From Pararhodobacter oceanensis (GTDB taxonomy: Bacteria; Pseudomonadota; Alphaproteobacteria; Rhodobacterales; Rhodobacteraceae), in the NCBI RefSeq assembly GCF_003076755.1, contig NZ_QDKM01000003.1, positions 186,001 to 250,000 of the forward strand: a stretch of DNA of 64,000 nucleotides. Reading direction: 5' to 3'. Under the pieces are notes generated by a model. That model searched no databases. It saw only the letters and a list, made by a program, of their open reading frames with translations, and had not been told where the DNA came from. The position numbers were made by a program, and so were the translations under genes. Below are positions 8,138-17,545 of the stretch, one piece after another (the first letter of the stretch is position 1; every line of letters begins with the position of its first letter).

Positions 8138-8289
8138 AGCCTGAGGCCCGCCAGCCAACGCCCGCCACTCAACGCCCGCCAGCCGCATGGCCCCCGCAGA
8201 CAGGGGCGCAGAGGCCGGCCCTTCGACCGAGTTTCGACGCCAGATTTACCGAACAACGCCGCCCCGCCGGCACCCGCCAGGAGATATCC

Positions 8290-10068
8290 ATGACCCGCTA
8301 TATCGCCCCCGTCAAAGACATGCAGTTCATCCTTCATGATGTGCTCAAGGCCAATGGCCTCGACATTCCCGGCTATGACGAGCTGGAGCCCGAATTCACC
8401 AATGCGATCTTTGAAGAGGCCGGAAAACTGGCCACCGAGGTGTTGGAGCCGCTGAACGCCATTGGCGACACCGAGGGCTGCCGCTTGGAAAACGGCGTCG
8501 TCTACACGCCCACCGGCTTTAAGGACGCCTTTGAAAAGGTCAAGGAAGGCGGCTGGAACGGGCTCGATCTGCCCGAGGAATTCGGCGGCCAGAACCTGCC
8601 CTATGTGATGGGGATCTCGGTTGGCGAAGTGCTGATGTCGGGCAATATGGCCTTCAACATGTATCAGGGCCTGACCCATGGCGCGATCAACGCGCTCTTG
8701 GCCCATGCCACGCCCGAGCAAAAGGCCACCTATCTGCCGAAAATGGTCTCGCTGGAATGGACCGGCACGATGAACCTGACCGAGCCCCATTGCGGCACCG
8801 ATCTGGGGCTGATCCGCACCAAAGCCGTGCCGCAGGATGACGGCAGCTACAAGATCACCGGCCAGAAGATTTTCATCTCGGCGGGCGATCATGATCTGGC
8901 CGAGAACGTCATCCATCTGGTGCTGGCGAAAGCGCCGGGCGGTGGTGAGGGCACCAAGGGCATCAGCCTGTTCATTGTGCCGAAGATCAACGTCAAGGAG
9001 GACGGCTCTCTGGGCGCCAGCAACGGTGTTTCGGTCGGCAAGGTCGAAGAGAAAATGGGCATCCACGGCAATGCCACCTGCGTGATGAATTTCGACGAGG
9101 CCAATGGCTATCTGGTCGGCGAGTTGCACAAGGGTATGCGAGCGATGTTCGTGATGATGAACGAGGCCCGCGTCGGCGTTGGCCTGCAGGGCTATGCGAT
9201 GGCCGAGATCGCCTATCAGAACGCCGTCGATTACGCCCGCGACCGTCTGCAGGGCCGTGCCGTCACCGGTGCCGAGAACCCCGAAGGCCCCGCCGACCCG
9301 CTGATCGTGCATCCCGATATCCGCCGCAACCTGATGGACCAGAAGTCGTTTATCGAGGGCGCGCGGGCCTTTACTTATTGGGGCGCGCATCTGTTGGACC
9401 GCGGCCACCGGCTCGGCGACAAAGAGGCCGAGGGGCTGATCTCCTTGCTGACGCCGGTGATCAAAGGGTTCCAGACCGACAAGGGTTTCGAGATGACCGT
9501 GCAGGCCCAGCAGATCTACGGCGGCCACGGCTATATCGAGGAATCCGGCATGTCGCAGTATGTGCGCGATGCGCGGATTGCGATGATCTATGAGGGCGCC
9601 AACGGCGTGCAGGCGCTCGATCTGGTCGGCCGCAAGCTGGCCGCCGATGGTGGCAAACCGGCGATGGCGTTTTTCGAGATGATCAAGGGTTTCATCAAGG
9701 AGAACGAGGGCAATGAGGCGCTGAAAGACGGCTTCCTTGAGCCTTTGAAAGCGGGCTCCAAGGACCTGCAGGCGGCGATGATGTATTTCATGCAGAACGG
9801 GATGAAAAACCCCAATGCCGCGCTCGCCGGTTCGACCGATTTCATGCATATGTTCGGCCATGTCTGCCTTGGCTATATGTGGGCGCTGATGGCGAAGGCG
9901 AGCAGCGAGGCACTGGAAAACGGCACCTCTGACGTTAAGTTCCACGAGACGAAGCTGAAAACCGGGCGCTATTATATGGCCCGCCACCTGCCCGCCACCG
10001 GCATGCATCTGGCGCGGATCATGTCGGGCGCCGAGCCGGTGATGGCGCTGGACGAAGACCAGTTCTAA
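8290..10068 (+). CDS. Acyl-CoA dehydrogenase with C-terminal extension (FadE/DmdC-like)
   Basis: This 592-residue flavoprotein starts with a short N-terminal cap ([19 protein letters not shown]). An acyl-CoA dehydrogenase N-domain follows, then a middle beta domain ([16 protein letters not shown]) and a helical C-domain with [22 protein letters not shown] roughly 120-residue extra C-terminal region typifies the subfamily named acyl-CoA dehydrogenase C-terminal domain proteins. This group includes 3-methylmercaptopropionyl-CoA dehydrogenase (DmdC) as well as long-chain enzymes, so the exact substrate is open. It oxidises acyl-CoA to 2-enoyl-CoA and passes electrons to EtfAB, whose genes are at 38-39.7 kb. 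It is the first structural gene after the MerR regulator, and a GGAGAT ribosome site precedes it. Confidence 0.9.
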   Translation: MTRYIAPVKDMQFILHDVLKANGLDIPGYDELEPEFTNAIFEEAGKLATEVLEPLNAIGDTEGCRLENGVVYTPTGFKDAFEKVKEGGWNGLDLPEEFGGQNLPYVMGISVGEVLMSGNMAFNMYQGLTHGAINALLAHATPEQKATYLPKMVSLEWTGTMNLTEPHCGTDLGLIRTKAVPQDDGSYKITGQKIFISAGDHDLAENVIHLVLAKAPGGGEGTKGISLFIVPKINVKEDGSLGASNGVSVGKVEEKMGIHGNATCVMNFDEANGYLVGELHKGMRAMFVMMNEARVGVGLQGYAMAEIAYQNAVDYARDRLQGRAVTGAENPEGPADPLIVHPDIRRNLMDQKSFIEGARAFTYWGAHLLDRGHRLGDKEAEGLISLLTPVIKGFQTDKGFEMTVQAQQIYGGHGYIEESGMSQYVRDARIAMIYEGANGVQALDLVGRKLAADGGKPAMAFFEMIKGFIKENEGNEALKDGFLEPLKAGSKDLQAAMMYFMQNGMKNPNAALAGSTDFMHMFGHVCLGYMWALMAKASSEALENGTSDVKFHETKLKTGRYYMARHLPATGMHLARIMSGAEPVMALDEDQF

Positions 10069-10147
10069 GACTGACTGCGGGGGCGGGCTGCTGGCTGGCC
10101 CGCCCCCGTATCGCCTGCTCACCCGCTGCTAACTCACGGGAGTTTTC

Positions 10148-10360
10148 ATGCCCAAACGCCTGCGCCTGACCCGCCGTTTCCCTTGCGCGATGACCGAAGA
10201 CGGCTATCGTCGGCTGAAACGTTTCGCCAGCGAGGCGGGGCTCGACGAGGGTGAGGCGCTGTCGTTTCTGTTCGAGAATTTCGACAGTGTGACCCATCAC
10301 GAGAACCTCAGCCACCGGCTGCGGTTGTTCAATTCGGAACTCGAGGCGCGCAAACGGTGA
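10148..10360 (+). CDS. Small conserved protein of unknown function (70 aa)
   Basis: This short basic protein of 70 residues begins MPKRLRLTRRFPCAMTEDGY and has a predicted helix-rich middle (RRLKRFASEAGLDEGEALSFLFENFDSV). It ends in a charged helix. GGGAG at 10138-10142 provides a well-spaced ribosome site, and it lies neatly between two acyl-CoA dehydrogenase genes with about 80 and 54 bp gaps. The amphipathic pattern and the position suggest a small partner or regulator of the beta-oxidation operon, but I know of no described function. Codon use matches the neighbours, which supports it being a real gene. Confidence 0.7.
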   Translation: MPKRLRLTRRFPCAMTEDGYRRLKRFASEAGLDEGEALSFLFENFDSVTHHENLSHRLRLFNSELEARKR

Positions 10361-10414
10361 GCGCCGCAACCCGCCTGAGACGACCCGCGACACGCGCTTT
10401 GGGAGGAGCCGCAA

Positions 10415-11572
10415 ATGACTGACTTGCCGCTGACCACCCCGCCGTGGATGACGGAGGAGCATGCGATGCTCGGCGAGATGGCGCGCCGGTTTTTCCATGA
10501 GGAATGGGTGCCGCAGGGCGCGCGCTGGCGGGCGCAGGGGCAGATGGACCGCAGCACATGGCAGGCGGCGGGCGAGGTCGGGCTGCTCTGCGCCTCGATC
10601 CCCGAGGCTTACGGCGGTGCCGGTGGTGATTTCGGCCATGAGGCGGTGATCACCCTTGAGGCGGCGCGGGCCAATCTGGCGAGCTGGGGCAACGGTGTGC
10701 ATTCGGGCATCGTCGCGCATTACATCCTTGCTTACGGCAGCGAGGCGCAGAAACAGCGCTGGTTGCCGAGACTGGCCAGCGGCGAGATGGTCGGCGCGAT
10801 TGCGATGACCGAACCCGGGGCGGGATCGGATCTGCAGGGGCTGAAAACCCGCGCGGTGAAAGACGGCAACCTCTATCGGCTGAGCGGGCAGAAAACCTTT
10901 ATCACCAACGGCCAGCACGCTGATCTGATCATCGTCGCGGCGAAAACCGACCCTGAAAGCCGTGCCAAAGGCCTGTCGCTGATGGTGGTCGAGACCGAGG
11001 GCGCAGAGGGCTTTGCGCGGGGCCGCAACCTTGAGAAGATCGGGTTGAAAGCAGCGGATACTTCGGAATTGTTCTTTGACAATGTCGCGCTGCCGCCAGA
11101 GGCGCTGCTCGGCGGCATTGAGGGGCAGGGATTCGCCCAGATGATGGCGCAACTGCCGCAGGAGCGGCTGATCATCGGCTGCGGCGCGGTCGGCGCCATC
11201 GAGGGCGCGGTGGAGCGCACCATTGCCTATTGCAAGGAGCGCGAGGCTTTCGGCAAGCCGGTGATCGACTTTCAGGCGACCCGCTTCACGCTGGCTGAAT
11301 GCAAGACCAATGCGGTGGTGGCGCGGGCGTTTCTGGACAGTTACATCACCGCGCATCTGAACGGCGCGCTCAGCGTCGAGATGGCGGCGATGTGCAAATA
11401 CTGGCTGAGTGATCTGCAGGGCAAAGTGCTGGATGACTGTCTGCAATTGCACGGCGGCTACGGGTTCATGCAGGAGACTGAAGTCGCGGAAATGTGGACC
11501 GATGCCCGCGTGCAGCGGATTTACGGCGGCACCAACGAGATTATGAAAGACCTGATCGGGAGGGCGCTATGA
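10415..11572 (+). CDS. Acyl-CoA dehydrogenase (short/medium-chain type)
   Basis: This 385-residue enzyme is the standard length for the acyl-CoA dehydrogenase family. Visible motifs are [20 protein letters not shown] for the FAD/substrate region and [11 protein letters not shown] in the middle domain. The C-terminal QIHGG-type signature is present here as [34 protein letters not shown]. The family uses FAD and donates electrons to ETF. GGGAGGAG at 10401-10408 gives a strong ribosome site. The stop overlaps an ATG (11569-11572) that opens a reading frame of doubtful coding value. Its partner genes downstream are a thiolase and a FadB-type enzyme, so it belongs to the same degradation route. 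Chain length specificity is not deducible. Confidence 0.93.
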   Translation: MTDLPLTTPPWMTEEHAMLGEMARRFFHEEWVPQGARWRAQGQMDRSTWQAAGEVGLLCASIPEAYGGAGGDFGHEAVITLEAARANLASWGNGVHSGIVAHYILAYGSEAQKQRWLPRLASGEMVGAIAMTEPGAGSDLQGLKTRAVKDGNLYRLSGQKTFITNGQHADLIIVAAKTDPESRAKGLSLMVVETEGAEGFARGRNLEKIGLKAADTSELFFDNVALPPEALLGGIEGQGFAQMMAQLPQERLIIGCGAVGAIEGAVERTIAYCKEREAFGKPVIDFQATRFTLAECKTNAVVARAFLDSYITAHLNGALSVEMAAMCKYWLSDLQGKVLDDCLQLHGGYGFMQETEVAEMWTDARVQRIYGGTNEIMKDLIGRAL

Positions 11573-11846
11573 GCCAGCAACAGCGCCCCTTTGCGGCGGC
11601 GGTCCAGAAGAATGAGTATTTATGGCAAGATGAAGCCGGTAGAAGCGCGCCCGCCGGCTCGCCGGTTGTGACCGGGTCATCACTGACGGGCGGCTTCACC
11701 TTGCACGGTCATCGGCTCTCCAGCCTGTACCGCACCCCTGACTCTAGGGGCGCTTGGTTAACAAATATTCACCATGCGGCTTCATCTTGCCAAAAATACT
11801 CAAAATCCCACATCTCCACTGGAAACACCGCTGAAAGGACAGGCGC
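11573..11846. repeat. Operon gap with an inverted pair of GAGTATTT...AGATGAAG motifs (family 3)
   Basis: This 274-bp gap inside the beta-oxidation operon contains the motif GAGTATTTATGGCAAGATGA followed by AGCC at 11614-11637, and its inverse at 11778-11801, matching at 23 of 24 positions. A further copy lies in inverse orientation at 56660-56682. An open frame of 93 codons spans the whole gap from an ATG overlapping the previous stop (11569) to a TGA overlapping the next start (11850). It covers both repeat arms and shows no recognisable protein, so I do not annotate it as a gene. Confidence 0.65.
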
Positions 11847-12485
11847 ATGACTGCAACCCTCTATTGTTTCGGCGAATCGGGGAACGCCTATAAGGCGGCG
11901 CTGACCGCGACGCTGGCGGGCTATGACTGGGAACCGCGGTTCGTCGATTTCTTTGCTGGCGAGACCCGCTCGCCGGAGTTTCGCGCGCTCAATGTGATGG
12001 GCGAGGCGCCGGTGCTGGTCGATGGCGATACCACGCTCAGCCAGTCCGGCGCGATCCAGTATCACATCGTCAAAGCCACCGGCAATCTGGGCGGCGCGGC
12101 GGGCGAAGAGGAAGAAGTCCTGCGCTGGGTGCTCTGGGACAACCACAAGCTCAGCTCGCAGGCCGGGATGACGCGGTTCTTGATGAATTTCATCCCCGAG
12201 GACAAACGCTCGGCGGATGTGATCGCATTTATGCAGGGCCGCCTGAAGGCCGCCTATGCGACGCTGGATGCGCATCTGGCGGGGCGCGACTGGATTGTCG
12301 GCGAGGCTGTGACCATCGCCGATTGCGCCTGCTGCGGGTATCTTTTCTACCCCGAGCCCTTTGGCTTTGCCCGCGCAGACTGGCCCAATATCGACCGCTG
12401 GCTGGGCAATATCGCCGCCCTGCCCGGTTGGAAAACCCCCTATGACATGATGCCCGGATCGCCTGCCGACCGGCAAACCGACTAA
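11847..12485 (+). CDS. Glutathione S-transferase family protein
   Basis: This 212-residue protein has a thioredoxin-like N-terminal domain (MTATLYCFGESGNAYKAALTATLAG, then FRALNVMGEAPVLVDGD with the cis-Pro and TLSQSGAI for gamma-glutamyl contact). An all-helical C-terminal domain follows, with VGEAVTIADCACCGYLF as the conserved buried Asp N-cap motif. Such proteins conjugate or bind glutathione. Its place between acyl-CoA dehydrogenase and thiolase genes suggests detoxification of a reactive acyl-CoA or enoyl intermediate, but this is inference from context. The start ATG overlaps a TGA of a doubtful upstream frame and is preceded by AGGACAGG. Confidence 0.9.
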   Translation: MTATLYCFGESGNAYKAALTATLAGYDWEPRFVDFFAGETRSPEFRALNVMGEAPVLVDGDTTLSQSGAIQYHIVKATGNLGGAAGEEEEVLRWVLWDNHKLSSQAGMTRFLMNFIPEDKRSADVIAFMQGRLKAAYATLDAHLAGRDWIVGEAVTIADCACCGYLFYPEPFGFARADWPNIDRWLGNIAALPGWKTPYDMMPGSPADRQTD

Positions 12486-12495
12486 GGAGAGAGCA

Positions 12496-13707
12496 ATGAC
12501 TGAAGCCTATATTTACGACGCCGCGCGCACTGTGCGGGGCAAGGGCCGCAAGGATGGCAGCCTGCATGAGGTCACCGCCGCGCGGCTCTCGGCGATTGCG
12601 TTGAACGCGCTGAAGGATCGCAATGATCTGGACACCCGCGCGATCGAGGATGTGATCTGGGGCAATGTCACCCAGATCGGCGAACAGGGCGCGTGCCTCG
12701 CGCGGACCGCGGTTCTGGCCTCCGAATTCGACGAATCCGTGCCCGGCGTCAGCGTCAACCGGTTCTGCGCCTCGGGTCTGGAAGCGGTGAATATGGCCGC
12801 CAACCAAGTGCGCGGCGGCGCCGGCATGGCCTATGTTGCGGGCGGTGTCGAATGTATGAGCCGCGTGCCGATGGGCACCGATGGCGGCGCGATTGCGGTG
12901 GATCCCTCGATTGCGATTGACAATTACTTCGTCCCGCAGGGGATCAGCGCCGATATCATCGCCACCAAATTCGGGTTCACCCGTGATCAGGCCGATGCGA
13001 TGGCGGTGGAGAGCCAGAAGCGCGCGGCGGCGGCTTGGAAGGCCGGCCATTTCGACAAGACCGTGGTTCCGGTCAAGGATATCAACGGGTTGACCATCCT
13101 CGACCATGACGAATTCATGCGCCCGCAGACCGATATGCAGAGCCTTGGCGCGCTGAAGCCTTCGTTCAAGGATATGGGCGAGGTGATGCCCGGGTTCGAC
13201 AAGATCGCGTTGATGAAATACCCCGAGCTGGAGCGGATTAACCATATCCACCATGCGGGGAACTCTAGCGGAATTGTCGATGGGGCGGCAGCGATCCTGA
13301 TCGGCAATAAGGAATTCGGCGAGAAATACGGGCTGACCCCGCGCGCGCGCATTCGTGCCACCGCCAAGATCGGCACCGATCCGACGATCATGCTGACCGG
13401 TCCGGTTCCGGTGACCGAAAAGATCTTGCGCGAGAGCGGCATGTCGATTGATGATATTGATCTGTTCGAGGTCAATGAGGCCTTCGCCTCGGTGGTGATG
13501 CGTTTCGAGCAGGCGTTTGGCGTTGACCATAACAAGGTCAACGTGAACGGCGGCTCGATTGCCATGGGCCACCCCTTGGGCGCGACTGGCGCGATCATCC
13601 TTGGCACGCTGCTCGACGAGTTGGAGCGCACCGGCAAGGGCACCGGTCTCGCGACGCTGTGCATCGGCTCGGGCATGGGTGCGGCGACGATCATCGAGCG
13701 CATCTGA
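12496..13707 (+). CDS. Acetyl-CoA C-acyltransferase (thiolase)
   Basis: This 403-residue thiolase carries the nucleophilic Cys91 in VNRFCASGLEAVNMAA, the late GGSIAMGHPLGATGA motif with the catalytic His, and the second catalytic Cys in LCIGSGMGAATII near the C-terminus. The enzyme cleaves 3-ketoacyl-CoA to acetyl-CoA and a shortened acyl-CoA in the last step of beta-oxidation. It follows the GST gene by 10 bp with AAGGAGAG as ribosome site and overlaps the cupin gene by one base (TGATG). Together with the FadB-type enzyme downstream it forms the usual FadA-FadB pair, so a degradative rather than a polyhydroxybutyrate-forming role is likely. Confidence 0.93.
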   Translation: MTEAYIYDAARTVRGKGRKDGSLHEVTAARLSAIALNALKDRNDLDTRAIEDVIWGNVTQIGEQGACLARTAVLASEFDESVPGVSVNRFCASGLEAVNMAANQVRGGAGMAYVAGGVECMSRVPMGTDGGAIAVDPSIAIDNYFVPQGISADIIATKFGFTRDQADAMAVESQKRAAAAWKAGHFDKTVVPVKDINGLTILDHDEFMRPQTDMQSLGALKPSFKDMGEVMPGFDKIALMKYPELERINHIHHAGNSSGIVDGAAAILIGNKEFGEKYGLTPRARIRATAKIGTDPTIMLTGPVPVTEKILRESGMSIDDIDLFEVNEAFASVVMRFEQAFGVDHNKVNVNGGSIAMGHPLGATGAIILGTLLDELERTGKGTGLATLCIGSGMGAATIIERI

Positions 13708-14219
13708 TGCCGAAAATCGACATCAACGCGGCACCCGTAAAGACCGGCTCGATTTACCCCGAGCCCTATAACGGCCAGATGGCCGGACGGCGGTCGCAGC
13801 GGTTGGGCGAGCATGCCGGATTGACCCAGTTTGGCGTCAATATCGTGCATCTGGAGGCGGGTGCGCCCGCTTCCCTGCGGCACTGGCATCTGCGCGAGGA
13901 TGAATTCGCCATGGTTCTGACCGGCGAATTGGTGCTGGTCGAAGACGCGGGCGAGACGGTGATGCGCGCGGGCGATTGCGCCGCGTGGCAGGCGGGCGTG
14001 CCGGATGCGCACCGTTTCATCAACCGCTCGCAGGCGCCCGCCAGCTTTCTGATCGTCGGCTCGAAGGCCGAGGAAGAGGAAGCGACCTACGGCGATGTCG
14101 ATATGAAAATTCACATCTCGGGCGGCAAAGCCCGGTTCACCTATCACGACGGCAGCGATTGGAGCGGACCCAGAGATCTGGCCGCCAGCGGGATCGCGCC
14201 GAAAGGAGACAGCAAATGA
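13707..14219 (+). CDS. Cupin domain protein
   Basis: This 170-residue protein has a single cupin beta barrel. Motif 1 is seen as LRHWHLREDEFAMVLTGELVLV, with metal-ligand-type His, His and Glu, and motif 2 as GDCAAWQAGVPDAHRFINRS, with the last His ligand. The start ATG overlaps the thiolase stop by one base and its own stop overlaps the next ATG by four, so it is translated with the beta-oxidation enzymes. Cupins of this type occur in many Rhodobacteraceae beta-oxidation operons; the function is unknown. It may bind a metal and a small ligand. It lacks a DNA-binding domain, so direct transcriptional control is unlikely. Confidence 0.85.
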   Translation: MPKIDINAAPVKTGSIYPEPYNGQMAGRRSQRLGEHAGLTQFGVNIVHLEAGAPASLRHWHLREDEFAMVLTGELVLVEDAGETVMRAGDCAAWQAGVPDAHRFINRSQAPASFLIVGSKAEEEEATYGDVDMKIHISGGKARFTYHDGSDWSGPRDLAASGIAPKGDSK

Positions 14220-16408
14220 CCGAACTGCATTACAAAGTGGACGCTGACGGCGTTGCGATCATCACTTGGGACGTGCCCGAGAAGTCGATGAACGTGATGT
14301 CCTTTGAGGGGCTGCAAGAGCTTGAAGACGGGATCGACAAGGCGCTGGCCGATGACGCCGTGAAAGGCGTGGTGATCACCTCGGCCAAGCCCGATTTCGC
14401 CGGTGGTATGGACCTGAACATCCTTGCCAAAATGCGCGAGGATGCGGGCGACAATCCGGCCAAAGGCCTGTTTGACGGGGTGATGTCGATGCATGCGCTG
14501 CTGCGCAAGATCGAGCTTGCCGGTATGGACCGCAAGACCCAGAAAGGCGGCAAGCCGATTGCCGCCGCCCTGCCCGGCACCGCGATGGGCATTGGCTTGG
14601 AAATCCCGCTGGCCTGTCACCGGATTTTCGCCGCCGACAACCCCAAGGCGCGGATTGGTCTGCCCGAGATCAAGGTCGGGATCTTCCCCGGCGCCGGTGG
14701 CACCACGCGCTTGTCGTGGAAGCTGGGCGCGATGGCGGCGGCGCCGCTGCTCTTGGAGGGTAAGGCGCTGGCCCCGGCCAAAGCCAAGGCCGCGGGCGTG
14801 ATTGACGAGGTGGTCCCGGCTGATGAGTTGCTGGCCAAGGCCAAAGAATGGGTCTTGGGTGCCAGCGACGCCGATCTGGTCAAGGGCTGGGACAAAAAGG
14901 GCTATAAAGTGCCCGGTGGCACGCCTTACCACCCTGCGGGCTTTCCGACTTTTGTCGGCGCTTCGGCGATGGTGCATGCCAACACCTGGGGCGCTTATCC
15001 GGCGGCCAAGGCGCTGTTGAGCGCGGTCTATGAGGGCTTGCAGGTGCCGTTCGACACCGCCCTGAAAGTCGAGGCGCGCTGGTTCACCCATGTGCTGATG
15101 AACCCCTCGTCGAGCGCGATGATCCGCAGCCTGTTCGTCAACAAAGGCGCGCTGGAGAAGGGCGCGAACCGTCCCGATGTGCCGGATGAGCGGGTGAAAA
15201 AGGTCGGCGTCTTGGGCGCGGGCATGATGGGCGCAGGGATCGCCTATGTCTCGGCCGCGGCGGGGATCGAGGTGGTGCTGTTGGACAGCAGCGTGGAGTC
15301 GGCGGAGAAGGGCAAAGCCTATTCCACCGGCATTCTCGACAAGGCGATCAAGCGCGGGCGCTCGACCGAGGAGAAGAAAGCGGCATTGCTGGGCCAGATC
15401 ACGACCACGGCGGATTATGCCGATCTTGAGGGGTGCGATCTGATCATCGAGGCGGTGTTCGAGGACCCGAAGGTGAAAGCGGATGTGACCGCGAAAGCCG
15501 AGGCAGTGATCCCGGAGACGGCGATTTTCGCGTCGAACACCTCGACCCTGCCGATCACCTCGCTGGCCGAAGCCTCCAGCCGCCCCGAGCAGTTCATCGG
15601 CATCCACTTCTTTAGTCCGGTGGACAAGATGCTCTTGGTCGAGATCATCAAGGGCGCGCAGACCGGCGAACGCGCGGTGGCGAAATCGCTCGATTATGTG
15701 CGCCAGATCCGCAAGACCCCGATTGTGGTCAATGACGCGCGGTTCTTCTACGCCAACCGCTGCATCATTCCCTATATCAACGAGGGCATGCGGATGGTCG
15801 CCGAGGGTGTCGCGCCGCCGCTGGTCGATAATGCCGCGCGCCTTCTGGGCTTTCCGGTCGGGCCGCTGCAGCTGGTCGATGAGACCTCGCTGGATCTGGG
15901 CGCCAAGATCGCCAAGGCCACCAAGGCGGCGATGGGCAATGACTACCCCGATGATGCGGTCGATGAGGTGGTGTTCTGGATGGTCGATGAGGGCCGTCTG
16001 GGGCGCAAATCCAACGCCGGTTTCTTTGACTATGACGAGAAGGGCAAGCGGCAGGGCTATTGGTCGGGTCTGGGCGATAAATTCCCCCGTGCCGAGGACC
16101 AGCCCGAGCTGGATCAGGTGAAACACCGGCTGATGATGGCGCAGGTGCTGGAAGCGGTGCGGGCGCTGGATGAGGGCGTGCTGGAGGACATCCGCGAGGG
16201 TGATGTCGGCGCGATCCTTGGCTGGGGCTTTGCGCCCTGGTCGGGCGGGCCGTTCAGCTGGCTGGATATCATCGGGCTCAAGCGCGCGGTGGAGATTTGC
16301 GACGGGTTGGAGGCGGAGTTCGGTCCGCGGTTCAAGGCGACGCAATCGATGCGCGAGATGGCCGCGAGTGGTGCGACGTTTTACGGCCAGAAGGTGAAAG
16401 CGGCGTAA
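14216..16408 (+). CDS. FadB/FadJ-type multienzyme: enoyl-CoA hydratase / 3-hydroxyacyl-CoA dehydrogenase
   Basis: This 730-residue protein has an N-terminal crotonase domain (about residues 1-200; the oxyanion-hole loop reads PDFAGGMDLN and the catalytic Glu region LGLPEIKVGIFPGAGGTTRL appears as RIGLPEIKVGIFPGAGG). The NAD-binding domain begins with VGVLGAGMMGAGIAYVSA near residue 330, followed by two C-terminal 3-hydroxyacyl-CoA dehydrogenase domains with GIHFFSPVDKM containing the catalytic His. It hydrates 2-enoyl-CoA and oxidises the 3-hydroxyacyl-CoA. The start is the ATG at 14216 overlapping the cupin stop, with AAAGGAGA upstream. It ends the operon and is followed by a clear terminator. 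The thiolase partner is encoded two genes earlier. Confidence 0.93.
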   Translation: MTELHYKVDADGVAIITWDVPEKSMNVMSFEGLQELEDGIDKALADDAVKGVVITSAKPDFAGGMDLNILAKMREDAGDNPAKGLFDGVMSMHALLRKIELAGMDRKTQKGGKPIAAALPGTAMGIGLEIPLACHRIFAADNPKARIGLPEIKVGIFPGAGGTTRLSWKLGAMAAAPLLLEGKALAPAKAKAAGVIDEVVPADELLAKAKEWVLGASDADLVKGWDKKGYKVPGGTPYHPAGFPTFVGASAMVHANTWGAYPAAKALLSAVYEGLQVPFDTALKVEARWFTHVLMNPSSSAMIRSLFVNKGALEKGANRPDVPDERVKKVGVLGAGMMGAGIAYVSAAAGIEVVLLDSSVESAEKGKAYSTGILDKAIKRGRSTEEKKAALLGQITTTADYADLEGCDLIIEAVFEDPKVKADVTAKAEAVIPETAIFASNTSTLPITSLAEASSRPEQFIGIHFFSPVDKMLLVEIIKGAQTGERAVAKSLDYVRQIRKTPIVVNDARFFYANRCIIPYINEGMRMVAEGVAPPLVDNAARLLGFPVGPLQLVDETSLDLGAKIAKATKAAMGNDYPDDAVDEVVFWMVDEGRLGRKSNAGFFDYDEKGKRQGYWSGLGDKFPRAEDQPELDQVKHRLMMAQVLEAVRALDEGVLEDIREGDVGAILGWGFAPWSGGPFSWLDIIGLKRAVEICDGLEAEFGPRFKATQSMREMAASGATFYGQKVKAA

Positions 16409-16434
16409 GGGCTGGGCCCGACGCTGGCGATTTG

Positions 16435-16468
16435 CGCCCGTCCCGAGGTTTCGGGGCGGGCGTTTTTT
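16435..16468 (+). terminator. Rho-independent terminator of the beta-oxidation operon
   Basis: A 12-bp stem, CGCCCGTCCCGA paired with TCGGGGCGGGCG (one G-T wobble), has a 4-base loop GGTT and is followed directly by six T residues at 16463-16468. It begins 27 bp after the stop of the FadB-type gene and is a textbook terminator for plus-strand transcription. Confidence 0.9.
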
Positions 16469-17545
16469 GTGGGGGCGAGGCGCGGAGGGGGCGCTTTATC
16501 TGCTCGGTTTCTCAGCCTTGGCGCGGGCGTCAGCCCGGGCCGCGCCCGACCCTCCCCCCGGGAGGGCGCATGGCGATGTTATGTAAGGCTCAACCGACAT
16601 GGATGCTTTTGAGCACAGCGCGCAGTGGCGAGGCTGGGAGCGCCCACCCAGTGTCGGGCGCGACCCGGGCTGGCCCCGTGCGGGGCGGGCTGGGCTAGCT
16701 GGTTCCACAGCGAAACGGGACGCGCCCGGCCCTGGGTGGGCGCCGGTGCCTGTTGAACTGGGGGTGGCGCTGGAAAACAGTGATGTCGGTTGCACGGTGA
16801 AGGACATCGCCAAGGCGCCCTCCCGTGGGGAGGGTCGGGCGCGGCCCGTGGTTTCCACGGGCCTGGGGGTTGGGATGTGGGGTCACTCCCTTGTTCGAGG
16901 CTTTCCGTATCAGAAGGCGTTAAGAAATCCGCGCAGGTCCATGGCCCGGTTTCCGCCCTTCTAGACCGCCAATGTGCGAAAAGGGACGCGCCTGACCCTG
17001 GGTGGGCGCATATGCCTGTTGAACGGGGTGCTGCGCTGGAAAGCACTGATGTCGTTCGAGCGGCGGAGGGCATCGACGAGGCGCCCTCCCATGGGGAGGG
17101 TCGGGCGCGGCCCGTGGTGCCCACGGGCCTGACGGATGATTGATGTGGGGTCACTCCTTTTTTCGAGGCTTTCCCTATCAGAAAACGTTAAAAAATCTGT
17201 GCAGGTCCATGGCCCGTTTTCCGCCCTTCTAGACCGGCAATGAACGAAAAGGGACGCGCCCGACACTGGGTGGGCGCAGATGCCTGTTGAGCGGGGTGTT
17301 GCGCTGGGAAGCAGTGATGCTGGTTGTGCAGTGAGGGACATCGCCGGGGCGCCCTCCCATGGGGAGGGTCGGGCGCGGCCCGTGGGGGGCACGGGCCTGA
17401 GGTGATTGATGTGGGCGAGGACAAGTAAACGCCGCACCCTTGGGATGCGGCGTGGATTGGGGTCACCCGAGGGCGCGTGGCTGTTGCGGGCCGTGGCGCG
17501 CTTGGGCTGGTGCCGGTGTTGGGGCTGCCGGTGTCGGGGCTGCGG
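16469..17545. repeat. Gene-free region with four family 1 copies, partly as a 267-269 bp tandem duplication
   Basis: This stretch of more than 1 kb has no credible gene. One family 1 copy lies in reverse orientation at about 16531-16665 and three in forward orientation at 16717-16864, 16983-17133 and 17251-17400. The last two forward copies, each with its flank GATGTGGGGTCACTCC...CCATGGCCCG...CTTCTAGACCG, form a tandem duplication with starts at 16873 and 17142 and an end near 17407. Each copy carries the two hairpins typical of the family, for example GGCCCGTGG-TTT-CCACGGGCC at 16843-16863 and GGCCCGTGG-TGC-CCACGGGCC at 17109-17129. Confidence 0.85.

Noticed and set aside
8290-10068. Firm naming of this dehydrogenase as DmdC (and the acyl-CoA synthetase at 19587 as DmdB)
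   Set aside because: The subfamilies contain both DMSP and fatty-acid enzymes; neither context nor visible residues decide it.
8134-10122. Long minus-strand open frame of 662 codons opposite the acyl-CoA dehydrogenase
   Set aside because: It is a codon-position shadow of the high-GC plus-strand gene and shows no family features; the same holds for long antisense frames at 14144-16345, 30052-31800 and 47533-49479.
11569-11850. 93-codon frame coupled by ATGA to both neighbours considered as a gene
   Set aside because: It spans an inverted repeat pair and non-protein-like sequence; kept as a finding but not annotated as coding.
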